64,000 bases of DNA from Thermohalobaculum sp039815685 (lineage in GTDB: Bacteria; Pseudomonadota; Alphaproteobacteria; Rhodobacterales; Rhodobacteraceae). A program made the translations under genes and the position numbers. Below the pieces are notes generated by a model. It was given only the letters and a program-made list of their open reading frames with translations, did not search any database and had not been told where the DNA came from. The stretch is taken from the NCBI GenBank assembly GCA_039815685.1, contig JBCBYV010000003.1, positions 124,001-188,000 of the forward strand. The letters are read 5' to 3'. Each line of letters starts with the position of its first letter. The stretch's first letter is position 1. Of this stretch, positions 25,544 through 34,026 are shown piece after piece.

Positions 25544-25567
25544 GGGGCCGTGCCGATGCGCGGCCCC
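25544..25567. terminator. Hairpin between convergent genes
   Basis: GGGGCCG / CGGCCCC with a ten-base loop lies in the 40-base gap between the Gly/Ser-linker protein gene and the convergent SnoaL-like gene. It has no U run on either strand; a shared terminator is likely but not certain. Confidence 0.5.
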
Positions 25568-25574
25568 ATACGCC

Positions 25575-25937
25575 TCACATATCCATTGCGGGGTAGAAGA
25601 ACCGCTCCTCGACGATCTTGCCGTCCTTGACCGTGTAGAGCCCGACCTCGTCCATCTGCATGCGCGGCATGCCGGTCATCTCGGCATCGAGGAGAAACCG
25701 GATCACGAATTGGTCGCCATTGACCATGGGCCCGATGGACTCCGCGCTGTAGACGGTCGTGTTCTCCTCCCACCATTTGTGCTTCTCGAGCACCGCCGCC
25801 CGCCCCTCGCAGCGCTGATAGGGGCCCGGTCCCGCCTCGATCGAGACCACGTCGTCCGACCAGTACTTATGCGCCTCGTCCTCCTTCTGCTCCCTGAGGA
25901 GCCGGGTGAAATCCTCGGCGATGGCTTGCGTATCCAT
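25575..25937 (-). CDS. SnoaL-like / NTF2-fold protein
   Basis: The 120-residue product has the layout of the NTF2-like superfamily: N-terminal helices (MDTQAIAEDFTRLLREQKED), YWSDDVVSIEAGPGPYQRCEG, and a curved sheet ending DEVGLYTVKDGKIVEERFFY, which closely follows SnoaL-like proteins. These can be small isomerases, hydrolases or binding proteins; the substrate is not readable. AAGGAGG seven bases before the ATG gives a strong start. It converges with the Gly/Ser-linker gene. Confidence 0.88.
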   Translation of the reverse strand: MDTQAIAEDFTRLLREQKEDEAHKYWSDDVVSIEAGPGPYQRCEGRAAVLEKHKWWEENTTVYSAESIGPMVNGDQFVIRFLLDAEMTGMPRMQMDEVGLYTVKDGKIVEERFFYPAMDM

Positions 25938-26016
25938 AGTGTTCCTCCTTTGTTCGACCGCGCAACCATATCGGGATCATTCCTCATTGCAATTACAAAA
26001 GACGAATATGCGGTGA

Positions 26017-26580
26017 TCATTTATAATGATAACCATGCCACACAGATCGTACCAATCCACTGGAAACGTCGATGTGATATGAGACATTAAAAGAGTACGG
26101 GTAGGATAGAAAAATGATGCCCCAAGGCCGGGTGTGTGGAAGCGGATAGCATCCTTCACAATCGCCAATTCTTATATACGCGTCAATTGCCCAGACACTC
26201 TCGTCCGAAATCTCTCTCTGCTGCAAAAACGTCCGAAATCCAAAATCCCTGAGCCATCGTAGGAAGTTGTCCATGTTCAGGTCGACCAAAACATGAAGGG
26301 CGCAGATAGTGAAGGCTGATGCCGAGAACCGGGTTGCCCGATAAAGTTCAACGGATGGTCTTCGACCCCACAATGCCGCCTCTGGGTCCGGGCACTGCCA
26401 ACGAGAAGGGTATAGCGCAATGGCTTCATCCAGCGCTCGTTCCATTGCCGGATGGGTCTCAATTTCGCGCAGGTCGATTTGCACGCTGTCGAAGAGAAAC
26501 TGTGCGGGCTGCGGATGTGCCGGCAAGGGCGCCACCCAAGCGCACGCCAAGACGGCAAACAGCCTTTGAAGCCGCCTCAA
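26017..26580 (-). CDS. Low-GC orphan, probably secreted, unknown
   Basis: I do not recognise this protein. The region is visibly poorer in G+C than its neighbours (many ata, att, ttt codons), which suggests separate ancestry. With the TTG start used here the product opens with a signal-peptide-like stretch, RRLQRLFAVLACAWVAPLPA, and continues with several Trp, Tyr and Cys residues (CEGCYPLPHTRPWGIIF). The frame stays open upstream to a TTG at 26667, but a strong hairpin that looks like the terminator of the MORN gene lies in that extension, so the later start is preferred. No ATG precedes the signal peptide and no ribosome site is strong. Confidence 0.5.
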   Translation of the reverse strand: MRRLQRLFAVLACAWVAPLPAHPQPAQFLFDSVQIDLREIETHPAMERALDEAIALYPSRWQCPDPEAALWGRRPSVELYRATRFSASAFTICALHVLVDLNMDNFLRWLRDFGFRTFLQQREISDESVWAIDAYIRIGDCEGCYPLPHTRPWGIIFLSYPYSFNVSYHIDVSSGLVRSVWHGYHYK

Positions 26581-26624
26581 AAGAAGCAAAGCCTCTGTCG
26601 TGAACCGCCCTGCAAACGCGCAGT

Positions 26625-26646
26625 GGCGATCCCGAACGGGATCGCC
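26625..26646 (-). terminator. Perfect palindromic hairpin after the MORN gene
   Basis: GGCGATCCCG-AA-CGGGATCGCC has ten-base arms and lies 26 bases beyond the stop of the MORN-repeat gene. It has no U run on the leftward strand, but its position fits transcription termination. Confidence 0.55.
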
Positions 26647-26671
26647 ATAATCGCTGATTTTCTGCAAGGGC

Positions 26672-28105
26672 TTACTGTGTTGCGGTCTCGCAGTCCTGCT
26701 GGTTCTCTCCCTCGGCGGCGGCGCGGCGGCCTTCCTCCCAGCAGCCCTCGTAGACGGTGCCGTTGGAGTAGGTCATGACGCCGAAGCCGTGCTGGCGGCC
26801 GCGGATGAAGTTGCCGGAGTACTGGTCACCGTTCGGGTAGGTCGCGATCCCCTCGCCGTGAATCTCGCCCTCGAGCCAGCCGCCGTCATAGACGAAGCCG
26901 TCCGCGAGAATGAGCTTGCCGTTGCCCTGGCGCCGGCCCTCGACGAACTTGCCCTCGTAGAGCGCGCCGTCGGGGTAGTTCAGCGTACCTGCGCCGGACT
27001 GGACGCCATCCGTCCAGGTGCCGGTGTACACATGGCCGTCCGGATAGGTCATCGTGCCGTTGCCGTGATGGCGGGCGTTCTGGAACTGGCCCTCATAGAC
27101 CGAACCGTTGGCGTAGCGTGCTATGCCCTCGCCCGTGATCACGCCGTTCGCCCACTGGCCTTCGTACGAGCCGCCATCGGCGTAGACGATCGTGCCCTTG
27201 CCCTGCGGCGTACCGGCGACAAACTCGCCTTCATAGCGCGAGCCGTTGGGGTAGGAGGCGACGCCCGCACCCTCGATACGGCCTTCGACCCAGTCGCCGG
27301 TATAGGTATAGCCATCGGTGCCGATGAACTTGCCGTTGCCGTGACGGTCGCCGTTCTTGAAGCTGCCCTCGTAGCGGTCGCCCGAGGCGTAGACCGCGAC
27401 GCCGTCGCCCTCGCGCTTACCCTCGGCAAAGGCGCCGGTGTAGGTGTCGCCGTTCGCATACTGCGCGGTGCCGGTGCCGGTGATCTGGCCGTCGGTCCAG
27501 ACGCCTTCATAGACGAAGCCGTCCGTCAGCGTGATCTTGCCCTGGCCGTGGCGCACGCCGTTCACGAAGTCGCCCGTGTAGACCGCCTTGTCGGGGTAGG
27601 TCACGGTGCCGCGCCCGTGCTGCGCGCCTTCCTGCCACTGACCCTCATAGCGGTAGCCGTTGTCCCGGGTCATGATGCCCTGGCCATGATGGGCCGAGTT
27701 CCGGAAGTCGCCCTCGTAGCGCATGCCGTTGCCATAGTCCGCAACGCCGCGCCCCTCGATGACGCCGTTGGCCCACTCGCCCGCATAGACGCCACCGTTC
27801 GCGTAGGTGATCGTGCCGGCACCGTGGGGCACGTCATCGAAGAAGTCGCCTTCGTAGACCGAGCCGTTGGTAAACTTGGCGATCCCCTTGCCCTGGCGCT
27901 TACCTTCGACCCACTCGCCCGAATACTCGTATCCGTCGGGGGCCTTGTAGGTTCCCTGTCCGTGCTGCTTACCGTCCTTGAACTCACCCTGGTAGACGGC
28001 GCCGCTATCGTATTCCTTCGTTGCAACGGCTGTTGTTCCGTCCTGGCCCAGCGCCACCCCTGCGCCAAGGCTCAGAATAGCCGCTGCAGCTGCAAAGCTC
28101 CGCAT
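26672..28105 (-). CDS. Secreted MORN-repeat protein (19 repeats)
   Basis: After a signal peptide (MRSFAAAAAILSLGAGVALG) the 477-residue product is almost wholly built from 23-residue MORN repeats, with consensus G-x-x-Y-x-G-(E/D)-(F/W)-x-x-G-x-x-x-G-x-G-x-x-x-Y. I count 18 full repeats and one partial, from about residue 35 to 462. MORN arrays form long beta-hairpin ribbons; eukaryotic ones bind membranes or proteins, but bacterial secreted ones have no general known role. Repeats alternate between an F form and a W form at position eight, except for one break (repeats 9-10). A short acidic tail with one Cys follows. Confidence 0.92.
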   Translation of the reverse strand: MRSFAAAAAILSLGAGVALGQDGTTAVATKEYDSGAVYQGEFKDGKQHGQGTYKAPDGYEYSGEWVEGKRQGKGIAKFTNGSVYEGDFFDDVPHGAGTITYANGGVYAGEWANGVIEGRGVADYGNGMRYEGDFRNSAHHGQGIMTRDNGYRYEGQWQEGAQHGRGTVTYPDKAVYTGDFVNGVRHGQGKITLTDGFVYEGVWTDGQITGTGTAQYANGDTYTGAFAEGKREGDGVAVYASGDRYEGSFKNGDRHGNGKFIGTDGYTYTGDWVEGRIEGAGVASYPNGSRYEGEFVAGTPQGKGTIVYADGGSYEGQWANGVITGEGIARYANGSVYEGQFQNARHHGNGTMTYPDGHVYTGTWTDGVQSGAGTLNYPDGALYEGKFVEGRRQGNGKLILADGFVYDGGWLEGEIHGEGIATYPNGDQYSGNFIRGRQHGFGVMTYSNGTVYEGCWEEGRRAAAEGENQQDCETATQ

Positions 28106-28323
28106 CTGCCGGTTCCCTCAAACAGTTCCTCGAGCCGCGACCGGACGGCTCCTCCCGAAGATGTCTGCACAATCTATTTGGCAGGACTATGGCTGACAAC
28201 GCCCCATTTACTCCGCTGTGGCCTTGCGGGGTGGCGGAGCCGAGCATAATGCGAGGGCCTGAGCGGCGGGCGGGCGCCAGAGGCACGAGGCCGAGCGCCG
28301 AGAAGAGCGGCCGAGGAGAGCGG

Positions 28324-29988
28324 ATGAGCGGAAGCGACGGGCTGCGCGTCCTGGTGGTGCAGGCCAATCCTGTGGCGGGCGATCTTGAAGGCAACCTCGC
28401 CAAGGCCGAGGCGGCGTGGGCTGAAGGAAAGGCTGCGGGCGTCGATCTCGTGATGCTGCCCGAGATGTTCCTGTCGGGCTATCAGCTTCTCGATCTCTCC
28501 GTGCGGCCCGCTTTCCTGCGCGACTGTCGGAGCGCGATCGACCGTCTTGCGCAGGCATGTTCGGATGGCCCGGCGCTTGCGATCGGTGCGCCCATCGCGG
28601 GCGAAGGCGGGGTCTTTAACGCCTATCATGTGCTGGCCGACGGGCGCGTGAAGGCGGAATGCCATAAGTTTCATCGCCCAAACTACGGCGTTTTCGACGA
28701 GAAACGGCTTTATGCTGAGGGACGCGCGCCCGGCCCCGTAGCGATCAACGGCTGCCGCGTCGGCTTCCCCATCTGTGAGGACATGTGGTTCGACGATGTG
28801 TGCGAGGGCTTGGCCGAGGCAGGAGCCGAAGCGCTGCTTGTCCCCAACGGTTCGCCCTATGAGCAGGGTAAGTACGACAAGCGCCTCGGTCACGCCGTGG
28901 CCCGCGGGGTCGAGACCGGCCTGCCGCTCGTCTATCTCAACCTCGTCGGCGGGCAGGACGATCAGGTCTTCGATGGCGGCAGCTTCGGCGTGAACCCGGG
29001 CGGGAAGCTCGCCTTCCAGATGCCGTTCTTCGAGGATGCGAGCCGGCTCATCGAGCTCGAGCGCGGGGACGCCGGCTGGCGGATCGTGCCGAGCGAGAGT
29101 GTCCCCTTACCGGACGAAGCGGCGCTCGATTACCGCGCCATGGTCACCGCGACGCATGACTATGTGACGAAATCTGGGTTCTCGAAGGTCCTCCTTGGCC
29201 TCTCGGGGGGAATCGATAGCGCGATGGTCGCGACCGTCGCGGCCGATGCACTCGGGCCCGAGAACGTGCGCGGGGTGATGCTGCCCTCGCGCTTCACCTC
29301 GCAGCACTCGCTCGAGGATGCGGCGCGCTGCGCCAAGGCGCTCGGCATCCGGCTCGACGAGCTGCCCATCGGCCCCGGCGTCGACGCGCTCACCGGCAGC
29401 CTCGCCCCGCTCTTCGAGGGACGGACGGAGGATGTGACCGAGGAGAACCTGCAGAGCCGGCTGCGCGGCACGCTCCTCATGGCGCTCTCCAACAAGTTCG
29501 GCGAGCTCCTGCTGACGACGGGCAACAAGTCCGAGATCGCGGTGGGCTATGCGACGATCTATGGCGACATGAACGGCGCCTACAATCCGATCAAGGACCT
29601 CTACAAGACCCGTGTCTTTGCCGCCGCGCGCTGGCGGAATGCGGTGCACGAGCCGTGGATGAAAGCGCCCGCCGGCGAGGTGATCCCGGCGCGCATCATC
29701 GAGAAGCCGCCGAGTGCCGAGTTGCGCGAAGGTCAGAGGGACGAGGACAGCCTGCCGCCCTATCCCGTGCTCGACGGTATTCTGGAGGGGCTGGTGGAGC
29801 GTGAAGCGGCGGTGGCGGATCTCGTCGCCGAAGGCTACGATCGCGAGACCATCGAGCGTGTCCAGCACTTGCTCTACCTATCCGAATACAAGCGCTTCCA
29901 ATCCGCGCCGGGAACGAAACTGACGAAGAAGGCCTTCTGGCTCGACCGCCGCTATCCCATCGTGAACCGCTGGCGAGATCGTGGCTGA
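28324..29988 (+). CDS. nadE: NAD+ synthase, glutamine-hydrolysing
   Basis: The product is a 554-residue two-domain enzyme that makes NAD from deamido-NAD, ATP and glutamine. The N-terminal nitrilase-like glutaminase domain has Glu47 (MLPEMFLSG), Lys115 (CHKFHRPNYG) and the nucleophile Cys151 (GFPICEDMWF). The C-terminal synthetase has the ATP-binding loop SGGIDS (294-299) and GNKSEIAVGYATIYGDMNGA. GAGGAG lies before the ATG at 28324; earlier in-frame starts at 28189 and 28249 lack both a ribosome site and family sequence. It is divergent from the MORN gene, with 218 bases between them and no other gene visible there. Confidence 0.96.
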   Translation: MSGSDGLRVLVVQANPVAGDLEGNLAKAEAAWAEGKAAGVDLVMLPEMFLSGYQLLDLSVRPAFLRDCRSAIDRLAQACSDGPALAIGAPIAGEGGVFNAYHVLADGRVKAECHKFHRPNYGVFDEKRLYAEGRAPGPVAINGCRVGFPICEDMWFDDVCEGLAEAGAEALLVPNGSPYEQGKYDKRLGHAVARGVETGLPLVYLNLVGGQDDQVFDGGSFGVNPGGKLAFQMPFFEDASRLIELERGDAGWRIVPSESVPLPDEAALDYRAMVTATHDYVTKSGFSKVLLGLSGGIDSAMVATVAADALGPENVRGVMLPSRFTSQHSLEDAARCAKALGIRLDELPIGPGVDALTGSLAPLFEGRTEDVTEENLQSRLRGTLLMALSNKFGELLLTTGNKSEIAVGYATIYGDMNGAYNPIKDLYKTRVFAAARWRNAVHEPWMKAPAGEVIPARIIEKPPSAELREGQRDEDSLPPYPVLDGILEGLVEREAAVADLVAEGYDRETIERVQHLLYLSEYKRFQSAPGTKLTKKAFWLDRRYPIVNRWRDRG

Positions 29989-30024
29989 GTATCGAAGGTT
30001 CGGGGGACGGGGACGAGTAGGTCG

Positions 30025-30618
30025 ATGACGAGCGAGACTGCCAAGCAAGCAGGCGCCGGTGACGGCACCTTCGTCGTGCACGCGTCCCGGCCGAAGGCGG
30101 CCGTGCTCTCGATGCTTGCCGCCTTCGTCGTCGTCGCCTTCGCCGGGGTGGACTGGTTCCGCTGGACGCTGCCGTCGATCAAATGGGCGGCGATCATCTT
30201 CGGGCTCGCCTTCGTGGGCTATTTCGTCACCTTCGCGCTGGCTCTGGCGCTCCGCTCCCGCCCGGTCTTCACCGTGGACGGCGAAGGGATCGGCATGCCC
30301 ACGGGTGGCTTCGGTTTCATCCTGATCCCCTGGGAAGATGTCGAGAGCTACGGCATCCTCGTGCGCGGCGTGACCTATGTGCCTGGGCTTGCCAGCGAAG
30401 CCTTCGGAGTGCGGCTCACGTCCGAGGCCCGACGCTCGAAGCGCTTTAGCCAGACGCAGCGCCGCGAGTTCCGGCTGAACCGCGTCAGCATGGGGGCCGA
30501 TGTCCTGCTGACGCACTGGTTCTCCTCCGTCCCCTTCGACGAGGTGCGGGAGGCGGCTCGGCGCGTCCGGTCAGACCTTGATGCGACTGACGAGATGGAG
30601 GCGGAGCGTCGGCGATGA
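30025..30618 (+). CDS. Membrane protein with PH-like domain (STM3941-like), unknown
   Basis: The 197-residue product has two transmembrane segments (about residues 28-45 and 54-76) followed by RPVFTVDGEGIGMPTGGFG and IPWEDVESYGIL, the pattern of bacterial PH-like membrane proteins such as STM3941. A charged C-terminal tail follows. Its function is unknown. GAGTAGG lies just before the ATG. The stop overlaps the gltX start (ATGA), so the two are translationally coupled. Confidence 0.82.
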   Translation: MTSETAKQAGAGDGTFVVHASRPKAAVLSMLAAFVVVAFAGVDWFRWTLPSIKWAAIIFGLAFVGYFVTFALALALRSRPVFTVDGEGIGMPTGGFGFILIPWEDVESYGILVRGVTYVPGLASEAFGVRLTSEARRSKRFSQTQRREFRLNRVSMGADVLLTHWFSSVPFDEVREAARRVRSDLDATDEMEAERRR

Positions 30619-31943
30619 CCGTCACGCGCTTCGCCCCCTCGCCGACGGGGCGGCTCCATGTCGGCAATATCCGCAGCGCCGTTCTGAACTGGCTGACCGC
30701 CCGGGCGGCGGGCGGGCGCTTCATTCTGCGGCTCGACGATACCGATGCGGAACGTTCGACCGAGGCGTTCGCCGACGCCATTCGTCGCGACCTCGACTGG
30801 CTCGGCCTCAACTGGGATGACGAGTATCGTCAGTCGGAGCGTCGCGATCTCTATGACGCAGCGGCGGCCCGCCTGACCGACGATGGCCGTCTCTACGAGG
30901 CATTCGAGACGCCGGAAGAGCTTGAGCTTCGCCGCAAGACGCTGGCGATGCGCGGGCTGCCGCCGGTCTATGATCGCGCCGCCCTCAAGCTCTCGCAGTC
31001 GGAGAAGGAAGCCCTGAGGGCGGAGGGGCGGCGTCCCGTCCGGCGCTTCCTGCTCGATCAGGGGGAGGAGTGCTGGGACGACCTCATCCGCGGTGCGGAG
31101 CGGGTGGATTGCGCCTCGCTCTCCGACCCTGTGCTCTTCCGCGCAGACGGGCAGCTTCTCTATACGCTCGCCTCGGTCGTCGATGACGCGGATCTCGGCA
31201 TCACCCATGTGATCCGCGGCGCCGATCATGTGACGAATACCGGTGCGCAGCTCCAGATCTTCCGCGCGCTCGGCCGGACGGCCACCGCCTTCGGCCACCA
31301 CTCGCTGCTGACCGGACCGGGCGGGGAGGGGCTCTCGAAACGGCTCGGCTCCCTCTCGATCGGGCAGCTCCGCGATGCGGGCGTCGAGCCGCTGGCCATC
31401 GTGAGCTTCCTCGCCCGCCTCGGCAGCAGCGCACCGGTGGAGGTGGTAAGCCGCATGGAGGACGTGATCGCGGGCTTCGATCTCTCGAGCTTCGGCCGCC
31501 CGCCAACGAGGTTCGATGAGGCGGAACTCGCACTCCACTCGGCCAAGACGCTCCGTACCCTGCCGCATGAGGCCGTCGGCCCGCGCCTCGCCGGCCTCGG
31601 CGTCCCGCCAGAGGAAGCGGCGGCGTTCTGGGCTGCCATCGCCCCCAATCTCGACCGGCTCGAGGATGCCGCCCCCTGGTGGGCGATCTGCCGGGACGGG
31701 ATAGCGCCCGTGATTGCGGACGAGGACCGCGCCTTCGTTGCCGAAGCGCTGGCGGCTCTCCCGCCGCGACCCCACACGACGGAGACCTGGGGCGCATGGA
31801 CCGGAGCGTTGAAGGCGCGCACGGGGCGCAAGGGCCGCGCGCTCTTCCTGCCCCTCCGCCGTGCGCTGACGGGTGCGGACAAGGGACCGGACATGGCGCT
31901 TCTCCTTCCCCATCTCCGCCACCTGCCGACGATCGCCGCCTGA
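30615..31943 (+). CDS. gltX: Glutamyl-tRNA synthetase
   Basis: The product is a 442-residue class I aminoacyl-tRNA synthetase. FAPSPTGRLHVGNIRSAV carries the HIGH-type motif (HVGN, 15-18), and GLSKRLGSLS is the KMSKS-equivalent loop. The sequence ITHVIRGADHVTNTGAQLQI between them is typical. The length is that of the shorter alphaproteobacterial GltX. Many alphaproteobacteria have two GltX genes, one of which may charge tRNA-Gln; which this is cannot be decided here. It follows a PH-like membrane protein with a four-base overlap. Confidence 0.95.
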   Translation: MTVTRFAPSPTGRLHVGNIRSAVLNWLTARAAGGRFILRLDDTDAERSTEAFADAIRRDLDWLGLNWDDEYRQSERRDLYDAAAARLTDDGRLYEAFETPEELELRRKTLAMRGLPPVYDRAALKLSQSEKEALRAEGRRPVRRFLLDQGEECWDDLIRGAERVDCASLSDPVLFRADGQLLYTLASVVDDADLGITHVIRGADHVTNTGAQLQIFRALGRTATAFGHHSLLTGPGGEGLSKRLGSLSIGQLRDAGVEPLAIVSFLARLGSSAPVEVVSRMEDVIAGFDLSSFGRPPTRFDEAELALHSAKTLRTLPHEAVGPRLAGLGVPPEEAAAFWAAIAPNLDRLEDAAPWWAICRDGIAPVIADEDRAFVAEALAALPPRPHTTETWGAWTGALKARTGRKGRALFLPLRRALTGADKGPDMALLLPHLRHLPTIAA

Positions 31944-32041
31944 GCACGAGGGCCTCCTGCAACGGTCGGCGCGCCCGGGCGACGGAAGCCCGGCGCCTCG
32001 CGTGCAATAGGCATCGAGCAGAACGAACGGGAGATCACGCC

Positions 32042-32383
32042 ATGAAACCCACCGCCCTCAATGCGAGCACGCTCACGGCTGCCGCCCTCGCCGGCGCCGT
32101 CCTCTTCACCGCCCCGGTGGCGGAGGCCGACACCTATTGCAGCCAGGAGGTCTTCCTCGGCAGCCGCGGCGCGCCCTGCGAGCGCAAGCTCGACAACCGT
32201 GCGCGCCAGGCGGATTTCCGCTTCCGCGCGGGCTCGGACCGGGCGCTCATCTTCCGCAAGCAGGGCGTTGTATTTTTCCACTGCATCGGTCGGAACGAGG
32301 CGGTCGTGTTTGCGCAGAACTACCGCAACCGGAACGCCTGCCGCATGATCTCGAAGACGCTGCGCGATATGCGTCTCGACTGA
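32042..32383 (+). CDS. Small secreted four-cysteine protein, unknown
   Basis: The 113-residue product has a signal peptide (LTAAALAGAVLFTAPVAEAD, cleavage near residue 29) and a mature part of about 84 residues with Cys33, Cys46, Cys81 and Cys100, which could form two disulfides in the periplasm. The mature part is rich in Arg and Phe. I recognise no family. GGGAG lies eight bases before the ATG. A GC-rich hairpin follows the stop, so it is probably a single-gene transcript. Confidence 0.75.
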   Translation: MKPTALNASTLTAAALAGAVLFTAPVAEADTYCSQEVFLGSRGAPCERKLDNRARQADFRFRAGSDRALIFRKQGVVFFHCIGRNEAVVFAQNYRNRNACRMISKTLRDMRLD

Positions 32384-32404
32384 CCCATACCGGGCGGCTC
32401 AGGA

Positions 32405-32428
32405 GGTCCCGGGTCGTTGCCCGGGACC
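32405..32428 (+). terminator. GC-rich hairpin after the four-Cys protein gene
   Basis: GGTCCCGGG / CCCGGGACC with a six-base loop lies 21 bases past the stop. No U run follows, so termination is likely but not proven. Confidence 0.5.
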
Positions 32429-32607
32429 GCGGCCGCGCATACCGCGCTTGCATCACGACCCCCTTTCGGGCATCTACGCTCCCATGAACACGGCGATCTG
32501 CATCCGGATCTGCATTACGGGCTGAAAACAGCCTGCGGCGGATACGTGTTCTCTCATCACTCCTGGACATCGCCCGCTGCGGGGGACCGCATCGAAAGGC
32601 GCGCGCC

Positions 32608-34026
32608 ATGACGGAAATCCGCCTCTGGAACACGCGAGACCGCGAGGAACAGCCGGTTGTGCCCCGCGAGGGCCGGGTGGGCATGTATGTCTGCGGGCCG
32701 ACCGTCTACGACCGCGCGCATATCGGAAATGCCCGCCCGGCGGTGGTTTTCGACGTCCTCTTCCGGCTCCTGCGCCATGTGCACGGGGCGGAGAACGTCA
32801 CCTATGTCAGCAACATCACCGATATCGACGACAAGATTAACGCGCGCGCGGCGGAGAGCAGGCGCGAGGGCGAGAGCATCCTCGAGGCCGTGAAGCGCAT
32901 CACGACCGAGACGACGGCGTGGTATCGCGAAGACATGGGCGCGCTCGGCTGCCTCGAGCCCGACCACCGCCCCTTCGCGACGCAGTTCGTGACCGCGCCG
33001 GACGCGCCGACCGACATGATCCGGATGATCGAGCTCCTGATCGAGAAGGGCCATGCCTATGCAGCGGAGGGCCATGTCCTCTTCTCCGTCAAGTCATGGG
33101 AGGGCTATGGCAGCCTCTCGCGCCGCTCGACCGACGAACTCCTCGCCGGCGCGCGCGTGGACGTAGCCCCCTACAAGCGCGACGCGATGGACTTCGTGCT
33201 TTGGAAGCCCTCGACCGAGGATCAGCCCGGTTGGGCGAGCCCCTGGGGCCGAGGCCGGCCGGGCTGGCATATCGAGTGCTCCGCCATGGCCAAGGCGATC
33301 CTCGGCCCCGAGTTCGGGGACCGCTTCCAGATCCATGGCGGCGGCATCGACCTCGTCTTCCCCCATCACGAGAACGAACGCGCCCAGTCCTGCGCCGCCC
33401 ATGGCGTGGAAGACATGGCCGATATCTGGATGCACAACGGCTACCTGATGGTCGAGGGCGAGAAGATGTCGAAGAGCCTCGGCAACTTCATCACCGTCGC
33501 CGATCTCCGCGCCAAGGGCATCCCCGGCGAGGTCATCCGCTACGTCCTCCTCTCGACCCAGTACCGCCAGCCGCTCGACTGGACAGCGAATCGTGCGGCG
33601 GAGGCCGAGACGGTTCTGCGGCGCTGGCGCATGATTGCCGATGAGCCGACCGAGCCGCCGGCAGAGGTGGTCGCCGCGCTCGCGGACGATCTCAACACTC
33701 CCGCCGCATTTGCCGCGCTGCATAGGGCTGCCGGTGCGAACGATGGCGGCGCGCTCGCCGCGGGTGCCGCGTTGCTCGGGCTCTTGGAGCCAGCACTCGG
33801 CGGGTGGGATGCGACGCCCGAGGCGGACCATGAAACAGCGTCCCGCATCGATGCGCTGCTGTCTGAGCGCGCAGCGGCGCGGAAGGCGAAGGACTTCGCG
33901 CGGGCGGATGCGATCCGCGACAGCCTTGCGGCTGCGGGCGTCGAGGTGAAGGACACACCGGGGGGCGCCACATGGACCCTCTCGCCAGGCTTTGACCCAG
34001 CACGACTGATGGAACCGACGACATGA
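32608..34026 (+). CDS. cysS: Cysteinyl-tRNA synthetase
   Basis: The product is a 472-residue class I synthetase. VCGPTVYDRAHIGNARP includes the zinc ligand Cys29 and the HIGH motif HIGN (38-41); WHIECSAM carries another zinc ligand, and KMSKS is at 286-290. GGGIDLVFPHHENE is present. Length is normal. The stop overlaps the cimA start by four bases, making a cysS-cimA-squalene-synthase-like set with two successive overlaps. Confidence 0.97.
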   Translation: MTEIRLWNTRDREEQPVVPREGRVGMYVCGPTVYDRAHIGNARPAVVFDVLFRLLRHVHGAENVTYVSNITDIDDKINARAAESRREGESILEAVKRITTETTAWYREDMGALGCLEPDHRPFATQFVTAPDAPTDMIRMIELLIEKGHAYAAEGHVLFSVKSWEGYGSLSRRSTDELLAGARVDVAPYKRDAMDFVLWKPSTEDQPGWASPWGRGRPGWHIECSAMAKAILGPEFGDRFQIHGGGIDLVFPHHENERAQSCAAHGVEDMADIWMHNGYLMVEGEKMSKSLGNFITVADLRAKGIPGEVIRYVLLSTQYRQPLDWTANRAAEAETVLRRWRMIADEPTEPPAEVVAALADDLNTPAAFAALHRAAGANDGGALAAGAALLGLLEPALGGWDATPEADHETASRIDALLSERAAARKAKDFARADAIRDSLAAAGVEVKDTPGGATWTLSPGFDPARLMEPTT

